From positions 241,182 to 305,181 of the forward strand of contig VWZL01002212.1 of the NCBI GenBank assembly GCA_013396915.1: a DNA stretch of 64,000 nt. Direction: 5' to 3'. Positions 14,301 through 22,148 of the stretch are shown here, piece after piece. The notes under the pieces are model-generated. The model saw only the letters and a program-made list of their open reading frames with translations, was not told where the DNA came from and made no database searches. Each line of letters starts with the position of its first letter. The first letter of the stretch is position 1. A program made the position numbers and the translations under genes. The stretch is from Stercorarius parasiticus (taxonomy: Eukaryota > Chordata > Aves > Charadriiformes > Stercorariidae).

Positions 14301-17300
14301 TTACCATAAATATATTGCCACATGTGGAGCTTGGCAAGCAAATCTTCAGCTCTTTTGAAATGTTGAGGGTGTCAGAACTGTTGCAACATGGCTGATGGGA
14401 AGCTTAAATACAAGGTTGCAAAGAAAATTAAACTGAAGGAGTATTCTACTGATAGACATCATTATATGTATGTTTTTGTAAAGGTATAAGGAAAGGCCAT
14501 TATATATTACTAGTCAGAGTAGTTTGGTATGGCATACCAGACTTCTTCAAGAATAGTGACAGCACAAGCTAGTGCTAAGATCACTATTATGTTCGTACGA
14601 AAGAACTGGTCAGGGTGTCACAGAATGATTTGATACGGTGTTTCTTGCCTTATCAATGTTTATTTTTTAGTGTGTCTTTAAGCATATGTGTGGAAAAAAC
14701 ATACAAATCTCCCACAGCAAACAAGTTGTGTGACAAATGGAATCATCAGGGACGTTCAAACTTTTAATGTAATTAGGGGTTGGGGAAAAAATATATTGCA
14801 TGGTCAAGTAAAGACAACAGTGGCAAGTACTATTAAATACTATTTCTGATTTATTTTTTTTTTAATGAACCAAACCCAAGTATTTGAAAGAACAACTAGT
14901 GGACATGATTGTCTTCCTCATGTTGCATGCACCTATAAAGTCTGGCGTGATTGTCTCCTTGGAGGAAGACTTGATCTAATTCTGGGTTTGTGGTTTGGTT
15001 TGTCTTTGTTTTCTTAGCTGAGCCTTTAAAAACAAGTACAAAAACACTGGAAGGTACGTGTCACTGTTATGTGTATAAAAATAGGAGGAAATAATCATTT
15101 AGACATGTACATAACTTTTGATATGCTTTATGTTTTGCCATTTTCCTAGTTTGTTTCCATTTTTCCCCCCACAAAGAACTGTTACCCATAAGTAGCTGCC
15201 ACTGCACTGCATAGTACAAATGTATGGGAACATTCAAGCTAATTTTGAGTAATATAGGTAAGGTACTAGGAACCTGGGAAACAGAGTAATTCAGCCTTGT
15301 TAGAGGACACCCCTAAGACAGCTATACCGGTTCTGCTCTTCAGTCCATCTGCTAACTTGATGCTAATGGTAGTCTGTGTCCCAGTATATGGTTTGGTGCA
15401 GACCTAACTTCAGAGAGGATTTTTAAAAAATCTTTCAGACTGAAAATGGTTAAATGGGATATAATACACACTCTTTATTTCACTGTAGCGCAGGGAAAAT
15501 CAGCTGGCACTTCTTTTCTGGTGACATTTAAAACTACTTTAAGAAACAGCACACTTGTATGCTATTAAGTATCACTTTGCATTTAATTCTTTGTGGTTGT
15601 GACTTTAATTTTTATTGCCATTCAGTGATGTGACAAAGCCTTAATAGTGTTGTTTTCTGAAGGTCAGCGTAGCAAACTCTCATGAATGAGTTTTGAGTGT
15701 CGTAAGGTTCTTGTGAGGATGGCATGATAACTGTTTCATCCATTAGCTGCATTTTCATCACTGAAAAATTAAGAAGTCTGTACTTAGCTGTGGTTGGTAC
15801 AGTCTTTCTCTTATTACTTCATCATCTTTCGAGAGAGTGCTCCTTGTGGTGTAGAGCAAATATTTGCTTTGGTGAAATAGGGCGGTGTTTTGGGGTGTGT
15901 TTTTGTCTTGTGTCTTTTGGTTTGGGGATTTATTTTGTGACTGTAAAGCCCAGACTGAAGTTTTCTGGGATTCTATTCCAAGAGGTTTTTAAATTTCATT
16001 AACACTATTCAAAATTTCATTGCAAAACAAGCTTTCCTTTGCCTTCATTCCCTTACCAGTATAGTTCTCTGGCATTTTGTTTTAAAAAGTCTTTAGGTGT
16101 TTTGTTTGTTTGGTTGTTTGGGGTTTTTTGTTGGTTTTTTTTGGTTTTTTTTGTTTGTTTTTTGTTTTTTAAAAAGTCTAAAAGCCTAGTTAGCTTTTTT
16201 TCTTTCTAGAATATTGAAATTACTAATGTTTTTATTGGTATTTAGAAACATTTAGCTAAAATTATGCAGATATCTGTCTGAAATACACCATCTGCTGGCA
16301 GGTCGATTTAATAACACAGCATGCCAACTTAGAAATGCCTCAAACTGTTTCAAAAGGTCAACAATTTTAGAGGTGATTCACAGTCCTCTAAGTGGAGAGA
16401 TTTCTGAAAAATATATGCAGCTGGAGGTCTATAGTGGTGGCCAGTTGAGCCATATTTGTGGTCTGTGAGGGGAATTTAAATTGCTAGGACTTGGTTTTGT
16501 TCTTTTGTGGTTTGGGTTTTTGTTTGGTTTGGTTTTTTTGTAGTGTATTACTTTTGGCCTGTAAGGTATGGAGTGTAGCATGGAAAATACAAAAAGAATG
16601 TGATGCTGAAAAATAGAAATTATCCTACCCTTAATTAATATTATTGGAATATTAATGACAATAGTGCTTAATTCTAGTGAGGCAAAAATAGCTACTGATC
16701 ATGCATACCTTCCTTGACCTATCTGCAGATGGGACTTGCACAAATAAGTTTTTAGAAGGAGTTAAAACAACCATAAAGGAGTGGGAAGATACAGGAAGAA
16801 TGAGCATTTTGATAAATGAGGGGCAAAGGAGAAAAAAGGCAAGCAAAATACCACAAAAAAAGATAACAGTCCTAATGGTGAACATACTTCCTGCAAATGC
16901 TGCAGTTATATTGAACAAATACTGAATTATTAAAGGATTAGTTCCCTGTATGAAGACTGCTTTCTGACTGTTTCTTTGTGCTGTTAGATGATAAAGGGTC
17001 CAGCGGGTGGTACCTGTCTTACAGAATTAAATTAAAATGGAATTCTCCTATCTGCACAGAAGGAGACCGCGATGTTATGCTGCATAGATATGCACCCCAG
17101 TTGCCACTGGGGATAGAATAGCATTATTGACTATAACAGTTTCAGCCATTCTCCTCTGATAATTTAGTAAGCAACTGCATTCAAATTGTTCCACAAACCA
17201 CAGGTAAGAAATTCTCATGTGTAGCACAGATGTAGTGATTCCATCTTTGGTATAATTACTTGGGAAAAAAGTCACAGGTAGTGACTGATGTGTCTTCTCT

Positions 17301-20300
17301 GAGAATATAAACAGCATAATGCTATATTAAAAAAAAAACGCTTTGTGTAGAGATGAATTTCTAAAGAGAAAGTCTTTCATGTAAGCAGTGTGTTATGCTG
17401 ATGATTTTTGTATTAAGTGGAATTATGTAACGTTTATAAGCAGCCATTGAATAAAACTTTGTTTCTACAGGAGTTACTAAAGTCGATTATGGGGACATAT
17501 CAACACGACTTGGACTAAGACGCAAGCTCCAGTGCAAGCCTTTCTCCTGGTACCTGGAGAATGTTTATCCTGATTCCCAAATTCCACGCCATTATTTTTC
17601 TCTGGGAGAGGTAAGATTTTATCCTATGTATTTATCTACCCTGTGTAAAGTACATTGTGCAGCCAATTGTTTGTATTCTGAACTGAGTAGTGCAAACAAG
17701 TTATCTCCAGCAAAGTTCAAGTATCTTGCACCTGTGTTCCTGAAAAATGATACATCTGGCTTCTCAGTGGGACAGAAAACTGAACTTTAGTGTAAAGTAC
17801 TGTAATTTGAATGTCTTTCCTTTTTTTTTACTACAGTACTAAATGTCACATGGAAGGGCTTTAGAAATATTCCTTCAGAAATGCATAGTTAAGAATAACT
17901 TTCTGTATAACGTTCTCTATGTAGAGTATGAGCAGAGTTTTTTGCTTAAACTAGAGCAGGTCAAACAAGGACTTTGCCTAAAAACTGCTCTGAAATTTAC
18001 CTTCAGAACCCTGATCAGTGACCAGGAAATTTCAGTGATCCCTAAGCCTTGCTGGGCACTTCTTTTTTTTTTTTTTCTTTTTTTCTTCAAAGTTTCATAA
18101 GTGGATGCTATCCTAAATAAGTAGGCCCCTACTTTCTGCTACAAGTCATGTTGAGACACGTATTGAGCCTGCTGTTGGGTGATTTCGTACTGTTTGTTTT
18201 TTTAAAATAAATCCTTTTAACAAAATGGAGCAGGCATTCATGCTGCTGCATGACGATCAGGACACTTGATATTCATACCCACTTACTATATAGTAACACA
18301 GGGATTAAGTCTGTAACTAAAAAGTGAGGAAATTGAACCCAGTCACACGTGATTTCGAAGGGAATTAAACCCACTGTGCCTAGGAGAGTGCTTTAAAACT
18401 TCTGAAGGTTTTGGGATGGAGACTCAATTGTGTCCATTCTGTTGTAGCTGAATCTTTGAGCAAAAAGAATCCCCAAGATGGAAAGATCCCTGAAAGATAG
18501 CAAAGAAACAAACATGGTTCTGTAGCCTGGTGACTTGAGGAATTTGCTTGGGAGCTTGAGTCTCGGACAGTGGTGTCTCACTGTAGTACGATTCCTATAT
18601 TTTACATTTCTTTCACATAGCTTCTGGTCTATAGCAGAGAGAACTGGTGCCAGTGTGGTTTGATGTGGACCTAGTTCTCTTCTAAAAATAACAGCCTTTG
18701 GTGGTGTGCTCTTTTTCACTCCCAGATAAGAAACGTGGAGACAAACCAATGTCTGGATAACATGGCAAGAAAAGAAAACGAGAAAGTTGGAATCTTTAAC
18801 TGCCATGGAATGGGTGGCAATCAGGTGACTTTTTTTTTTAAATGATCTTAATGTATTGAATTATTTGGAACACTATTTCTCATCAGGATAATTATTCGTT
18901 TCTTTCAGTAGTTATCTTTAAAATATACTTAAGTTGTAAAGTTTAGGAAACCCTCATTGAAGAAGATGCCTGTAAGAAGAAATGCATGAGAAGATTTGGT
19001 GGTGGTTTGTCATTTGTAGGTTTTTGAGGCCTCATTTTGCAGTAGGTATTAGATCAACTTTCAAGTCAAAAATGAAATGGGGGAGGAGGAGACTGCTGTA
19101 AGCTACACTTCACCTCCTGTAGGTTCTCTGGAACAGTCTTCTGATTTGACATCCTGATTGGCATCGTTACCTCAAAAAAACCATGCCTGTGCCTGAAATG
19201 CTGGTTTTAATGTACATTTTTTCGGGTGTCAGTTTTTTGTTCTACTTTGTTAATAATTCTTGATTAATTGTTTTCCAATATACAGAGATTACCTGTTTCT
19301 ATGCAGGAAGCAGTCTGCAATTCAAAAAATGTCAATTTTAACTGAAAAAACTCTTCATATAGTGTGTATATTTATTTCCTTTAAAAAAATTAATCTTTTT
19401 ATACATGCTGAAGGGAAGAAGAAAAAAATTAGTGGGTATTAATGAAGTAATGCACAAACGTTTCCCCTTGCCCCAGAAATTAATCTTTTAGTTAAACTTT
19501 TTTTTTCAATACCTCTCATTCTTTGTCTTTCAAGGTCTTCTCATATACTGCCAACAAAGAAATTCGAACAGACGATTTGTGTTTAGATGTATCCAAACTT
19601 AATGGCCCAGTAACGATGCTCAAGTGCCACCATCTAAAAGGAAATCAGCTTTGGGAATATGACCCAGTGGTAAGTCTTTGAATGGCTTGTGACATTAAAA
19701 TGAGACAACTTGGGTTTTTACGTGAGCCTACAGAGCAACATATTCCAGTGTGGGACCACTATTTGACAGTCAAAACAGGAAACAGTCAGGATTATGTTCC
19801 CTCTGTTATTAATCCATGGTGCAGTGACTCAATGAGCACCTGTTTTGATTTTAATTACCTCGTGAGTTTTGGGGGAGTTTTTAGAAGAATATTTTCAATG
19901 TGCTTTTGGATCCTCTGGAGAAGGGTAGTCTGCTAGTGTAGTGTTGTGTTACAATGAGATCAACAATGGAAAAGTATTCCAGGTATCTACTGGACCAGTA
20001 AAAGATAATACTAATGATCTAGTGACAAATTCAGCACCTGGTGTCTTATCTTGTGCAAAGTTAAAAGGAAACAATTTTCTGATTAAAAAATCAACATGTC
20101 AAAACTATAAGGAATATTTTACATTTCTAATTGTGGTATGTTTAAGGTAGAGATGCCTAGAACAGCTTTATTTTAATCATTCTTTTTCTTGTACATAATG
20201 CTCAAATTTATTTTGAAATTCATATGTTGAACTGACAGATCTAGAAATCATTGACCACTGATCCATTCGTAATTAATTTGATTTGCAAGTTCTAAAAGCA

Positions 20301-20906
20301 ATTTTGTGATGCAGTAGTATAGCCAAGAACTCTGACTTATGGCATGGCTAGTTTGAAAAAAATAGTTCTTGAGCTTCTTAATTTAAAATCAGTTATTGTG
20401 AAAGACAGTTGCAAGACAATTTGTGGAAGAAGAATCTTGCCAGTATAATAATGATGAGTATTTTAAAAAGAGAACACGTAAATATTTAGCTACTAATAAG
20501 TCATATCACTGATTTTTTTATTCATATTTTTAATATTTAAAAGTTCAGACTGTTTTGCTTTTTGTGAAGCAATGTTTTCAGTATTTAGTAGCATGTATTA
20601 AGTGTTCTTTATGATTGGGATCTGGAGTCAGTAATCAAGGGGGTCTTGTCTAGTTTGTACTTACCTATGGAACAATTTTAATGGCCACTAGAAACTTTTT
20701 GGTTAGCGTGTGCCTGGTGATTTTTGTAAAAATTAATTTCTTTTTATTTTGTTTTCAAGAAATTAACCCTGTTGCATGTGAACAGTAACCAGTGCCTGGA
20801 CAAAGCCACCGAAGAGGACAGCCAGGTACCCAGCATCAGAGACTGCAACGGCAGCCGCTCCCAGCAGTGGCTGCTTCGCAATGTCACCCTTCCAGAAATA
20901 TTCTGA
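5190..20906 (+). CDS. GALNT1: Polypeptide N-acetylgalactosaminyltransferase 1, partial (last eight coding exons)
   Basis: This Golgi type II membrane enzyme moves GalNAc from UDP-GalNAc to Ser/Thr, the first step of mucin-type O-glycosylation. The coding sequence joins 5190-5397, 7005-7175, 8620-8737, 9695-9875, 17471-17610, 18726-18824, 19535-19669 and 20760-20906. That is 1199 nt: two bases completing codon 161, 398 codons and TGA. With human GALNT1 numbering (559 residues) the C-terminus falls exactly on F559. Visible landmarks are the DAH motif (D209, H211), the Gal/GalNAc-transferase motif DIWGGEN at 314-320, H344 in [16 protein letters not shown], and a ricin B-type lectin domain with three CLD aspartates (D444, D484, D525) and QxF/QxW ends. 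Differences from the human protein as I recall it are few and conservative (for example N169, A228, T398, L400, R404, V418, L516), so GALNT1 fits better than its close paralogue GALNT13. Residues 1-160 lie outside the window. All introns are GT-AG and no frame breaks are seen. Confidence 0.97.
5398..7004 (+). other. GALNT1: GALNT1 intron, 1607 bases
   Basis: A GT-AG intron (GTAATT ... CTTTCTAG) in phase 2. It is AT-rich unique sequence; near the 3' end is an A/C-rich run (about 6900-6958) with CCAACC repeats. I saw no alternative exon or repeat element. Confidence 0.85.
7005..7175 (+). CDS. GALNT1: GALNT1 exon: residues 230 (end)-287 (part)
   Basis: Starts after TTTCTAG with G, completing the Arg codon split by the previous exon, and ends two bases into R287 before GTATGG. 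It encodes [20 protein letters not shown], then the conserved [15 protein letters not shown] segment of the catalytic domain and the basic stretch [11 protein letters not shown]. Length is 171 nt and both junction phases match the neighbours. Confidence 0.97.
7176..8619 (+). other. GALNT1: GALNT1 intron, 1444 bases
   Basis: A GT-AG intron (GTATGG ... TCTTTCCAG) in phase 2. AT-rich unique sequence with short homopolymer T runs; nothing else recognised. Confidence 0.85.
8620..8737 (+). CDS. GALNT1: GALNT1 exon: residues 287 (end)-326, Gal/GalNAc-T motif
   Basis: Starts after TTTCCAG and ends with AGG (R326) before GTAGGT, in phase 0. It encodes [16 protein letters not shown], then [20 protein letters not shown]. 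The DIWGGEN segment is the signature of catalytic subdomain B shared with beta-1,4-galactosyltransferases and is needed for sugar-nucleotide handling. Length is 118 nt. Confidence 0.97.
8738..9694 (+). other. GALNT1: GALNT1 intron, 957 bases
   Basis: A phase 0 GT-AG intron (GTAGGT ... CTCTTTCAG). Unique sequence; open frames in it are short and resemble nothing I know. Confidence 0.85.
9695..9875 (+). CDS. GALNT1: GALNT1 exon: residues 327-387 (part), with H344
   Basis: Starts in phase 0 with ATT TGG after CTCTTTCAG and ends one base into G387 before GTGAGC. It encodes [20 protein letters not shown], where H344 is the conserved active-site histidine, then the flexible-loop region [13 protein letters not shown] and the [14 protein letters not shown] segment closing the catalytic domain. 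Length is 181 nt. This is the exon to which the candidate 36-nt cassette exon at 15,018 would join. Confidence 0.97.
11222..11292 (+). repeat. Pyrimidine-rich TTCTTCCATT tract ending in a perfect hairpin
   Basis: A run of CTTCTTTTT and TTCTTCCATT units is followed at 11,266-11,292 by two perfectly complementary 12-base arms (CATGAAATGGAA / TTCCATTTCATG) around a 3-base loop. The right arm repeats the TTCCATT motif of the tract in the same sense, so the hairpin may have arisen by inverted copying within the tract. It lies deep in an intron; no function is implied. Confidence 0.7.
15018..15053 (+). other. GALNT1: Candidate in-frame 36-nt cassette exon of GALNT1
   Basis: The sequence is preceded by a long T/G-rich tract ending TTGTTTTCTTAG and followed by a strong donor, AAG/GTACGT. 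It is 36 nt, a multiple of three. Read in the phase left by the exon ending at 9875 it has no stop. It would change SP-G-VTKV to [19 protein letters not shown], giving a 571-residue protein with 12 extra polar, Thr/Ser/Lys-rich residues in the linker between the catalytic and lectin domains. That a suitable acceptor, donor, length and phase coincide is seen directly; use as an exon is inference. I do not recall a described GALNT1 isoform with this insert. Confidence 0.4.
16089..16175 (+). repeat. T/G-rich low-complexity tract in intron
   Basis: A GTTT/GGTT-type low-complexity run on the transcribed strand, with almost no C or A over about 85 bases. A similar shorter tract lies at about 16,490-16,545. 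Both sit between the candidate cassette exon and the next constitutive exon. GU-rich RNA of this kind can bind splicing factors such as the CELF family; any role here is inference. Confidence 0.75.
17471..17610 (+). CDS. GALNT1: GALNT1 exon: residues 387 (end)-433
   Basis: Starts after TTTCTACAG with GA, completing G387, and ends with GAG (E433) before GTAAGA, in phase 0. It encodes [20 protein letters not shown], then the [16 protein letters not shown] segment typical of the end of the catalytic unit, and the linker into the lectin domain ([10 protein letters not shown]). Length is 140 nt. T398, L400, R404 and V418 differ from the human residues I recall; all are mild changes. Confidence 0.97.
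17611..18725 (+). other. GALNT1: GALNT1 intron, 1115 bases
   Basis: A phase 0 GT-AG intron (GTAAGA ... CTCCCAG). It contains T-rich runs near 17,821 and 18,062-18,085. A 137-codon open frame on the minus strand (18,393-18,806) overlaps the next exon antisense and has no recognisable product. Confidence 0.85.
18726..18824 (+). CDS. GALNT1: GALNT1 exon: residues 434-466, lectin alpha repeat
   Basis: Starts after TCCCAG and ends before GTGACT; 99 nt, phase 0 at both ends. It encodes the alpha repeat of the ricin B-type lectin domain: [17 protein letters not shown], then [13 protein letters not shown]444 of the CLD motif is known from work on this enzyme to be important for binding GalNAc on already glycosylated substrates. 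The closing QVF spans the junction with the next exon. Confidence 0.97.
18825..19534 (+). other. GALNT1: GALNT1 intron, 710 bases
   Basis: A phase 0 GT-AG intron (GTGACT ... CTTTCAAG). The acceptor ends AAG rather than the commoner CAG/TAG, as does the next one. AT-rich unique sequence with nothing else recognised. Confidence 0.85.
19535..19669 (+). CDS. GALNT1: GALNT1 exon: residues 467-511, lectin beta repeat
   Basis: Starts with GTC TTC after TTTCAAG and ends with GTG (V511) before GTAAGT; 135 nt, phase 0. It encodes [19 protein letters not shown], with D484 in the beta-repeat CLD, and ends with the QLWEYD form of the QxW motif (Q504, W506). Confidence 0.97.
19670..20759 (+). other. GALNT1: GALNT1 last intron, 1090 bases
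   Basis: A phase 0 GT-AG intron (GTAAGT ... GTTTTCAAG). AT-rich unique sequence; its 60-85-codon open frames match nothing I know. Confidence 0.85.
20760..20906 (+). CDS. GALNT1: GALNT1 last coding exon: residues 512-559 and stop, lectin gamma repeat
   Basis: Starts with AAA TTA ACC after TTTTCAAG and runs to TGA at 20,904-20,906. It encodes [20 protein letters not shown] (gamma-repeat CLD, D525), then [15 protein letters not shown] (QxW, Q546-W548), ending NVTLPEIF. N552 in NVT is an N-glycosylation sequon. The C-terminal residues match the human enzyme exactly. Confidence 0.97.
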   Translation, partial: KLTLLHVNSNQCLDKATEEDSQVPSIRDCNGSRSQQWLLRNVTLPEIF

Positions 20907-21115
20907 GAGGTTCTAAAGAAAAGCAAGGATTGACTGGGCTACCTCGGCTGATACTGTGGCTACACTGTTAAGTAGCAACAGAAGAAACTTCTGCTCGGCG
21001 GAATCAACAGTTCATCAGCTGTTAGAACTCCTGCAGCTTCTCAGTAGCTGTGAACCAGCCTTCCTCTATAAGGATGTGAAACTACCACACATACTAGTGA
21101 AACTGCGCCCACTGA

Positions 21116-21123
21116 TGTTTACA
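21116..21123 (+). promoter_or_regulatory. Perfect 8mer miR-30 target site in the GALNT1 3' UTR
   Basis: TGTTTACA is the complement of miR-30 seed positions 2-8 with A opposite position 1. The two bases upstream (GA) also pair with miR-30 positions 9 and 10. It lies about 210 bases after the stop codon. miR-30b/d are reported to act on GalNAc-transferase mRNAs (best known for GALNT7; I recall GALNT1 as well). That this site is used in this bird is inference. Confidence 0.5.
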
Positions 21124-22123
21124 AGATTGAAAGAGTTTCTTCCAGCAAATAATTTAGAGAATGTTTGGACAGTGGAAACATAATCAGTGAAATAGTCTCT
21201 CTGAAGAGCTGCATATCATTGTAGTTTGCTTGCACATCAGTAACCTCTGCTGAAAGTGCTGTTGTAATGAAGAAAGTTCCAAGAATTATTTTTTTCTCCT
21301 GGTTAGCAATGGTAACCAGGCTACTAAATATAGATCCACAAATAAATGAGAGAGAGCTGGAAACCAGATTCAGTAACACAAAACAAGAATTCTGTGGTTT
21401 AAAAACAAAAAGTAAACAGGGTTTAATGGAAACTAAATCAGAACTATGAGAAGTACAATTTGTTATAGTGAAGTATCAAATTTATATGTAGATTTTATAC
21501 CTCAGTGGGGGAAAATAACCAAGTCAAAAGGCAATTGTTTCTCTTTTTCAATTGTGTGATAGTCCATAAATACTTTTTTTTTTTCTGGTGGGTCTAAAAT
21601 TATTTTGGGCGCAAACGAAATAAGCATAAGAATAAACTTAGTCCTTGAGTGTCAGATCAACTTTTTTCATTTTTTAACTTTAATTTCTTGGCTGTTGGAA
21701 TTGTATCTCTTTATTACTGTCTGAAAACTGGAGGGTAACACGCTCTGTAACTTTTTTTTTCTGTCCAGACCTGCCATTTCGGTTTATACTTGGGTCAGGC
21801 AGCTTATGGACTTTCATGGCCAAACAAAAGATTTAAGTACACTTTGAAATTATTAAGTTAACTTGACGGAATACACTTAGCGCCCAAGACTCATACTACT
21901 GTACTACGGTTTTGTTTTCATAGCAATAAATCTTTTGTTCCTTGTTTGATTTCAGTCATCAGAAAGCCAGAAGAAAAGATACGTGATTTGTGTAGCAGGA
22001 GATTGGCAAAACTGAAGGTTTTCTGGAATCCTTTTTCACTTCATATTCAGATGTGCTTCATTGTCAAGTACATATTTAGATTAGACTCTGAATTGTAATG
22101 TTGATCTGCTGCTTTTTTTTTCT

Positions 22124-22129
22124 AATAAA
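22124..22129 (+). promoter_or_regulatory. Poly(A) signal AATAAA, probable main GALNT1 3' end
   Basis: Canonical hexamer just after a T-rich run, about 1.2 kb after the stop codon and followed by A-rich sequence where cleavage could occur. Alternatives exist upstream (21,341 and 21,925) and further downstream (25,487). Confidence 0.55.
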
Positions 22130-22148
22130 ACCTAAAGAAAAATAGCTA

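Larger units (their letters stand above)
9876..17470 (+). other. GALNT1: GALNT1 large intron, 7595 bases
   Basis: A phase 1 GT-AG intron (GTGAGC ... TTTCTACAG), much longer than the other complete introns here (about 0.7-1.6 kb). It holds a pyrimidine-rich TTCTTCCATT tract ending in a perfect hairpin (11,266-11,292), the candidate 36-nt exon (15,018-15,053), and two T/G-rich low-complexity tracts (about 16,095-16,175 and 16,490-16,545). Several short open frames on both strands match nothing I recognise and I found no repeat element. Confidence 0.85.
20907..22148 (+). other. GALNT1: GALNT1 3' untranslated region (probable extent)
   Basis: Non-coding sequence from the stop codon to shortly after the poly(A) signal at 22,124-22,129; the exact cleavage point is not visible. 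Earlier AATAAA hexamers occur at 21,341-21,346 and 21,925-21,930 and could give shorter forms. A GT-rich stretch (about 22,230-22,265) lies beyond the 22,124 signal, somewhat far for a downstream element. No splice sites or repeats were recognised. Confidence 0.65.

Noticed and set aside
16652..16925. Overlapping 74-codon (+) and 88-codon (-) open frames in the large intron, considered as an alternative exon.
   Set aside because: No similarity to GALNT sequence and no good splice-site pair in the right phase.
18393..18806. 137-codon minus-strand open frame overlapping a GALNT1 exon.
   Set aside because: Antisense shadow of the exon at 18,726-18,824 plus intron; no recognisable product.
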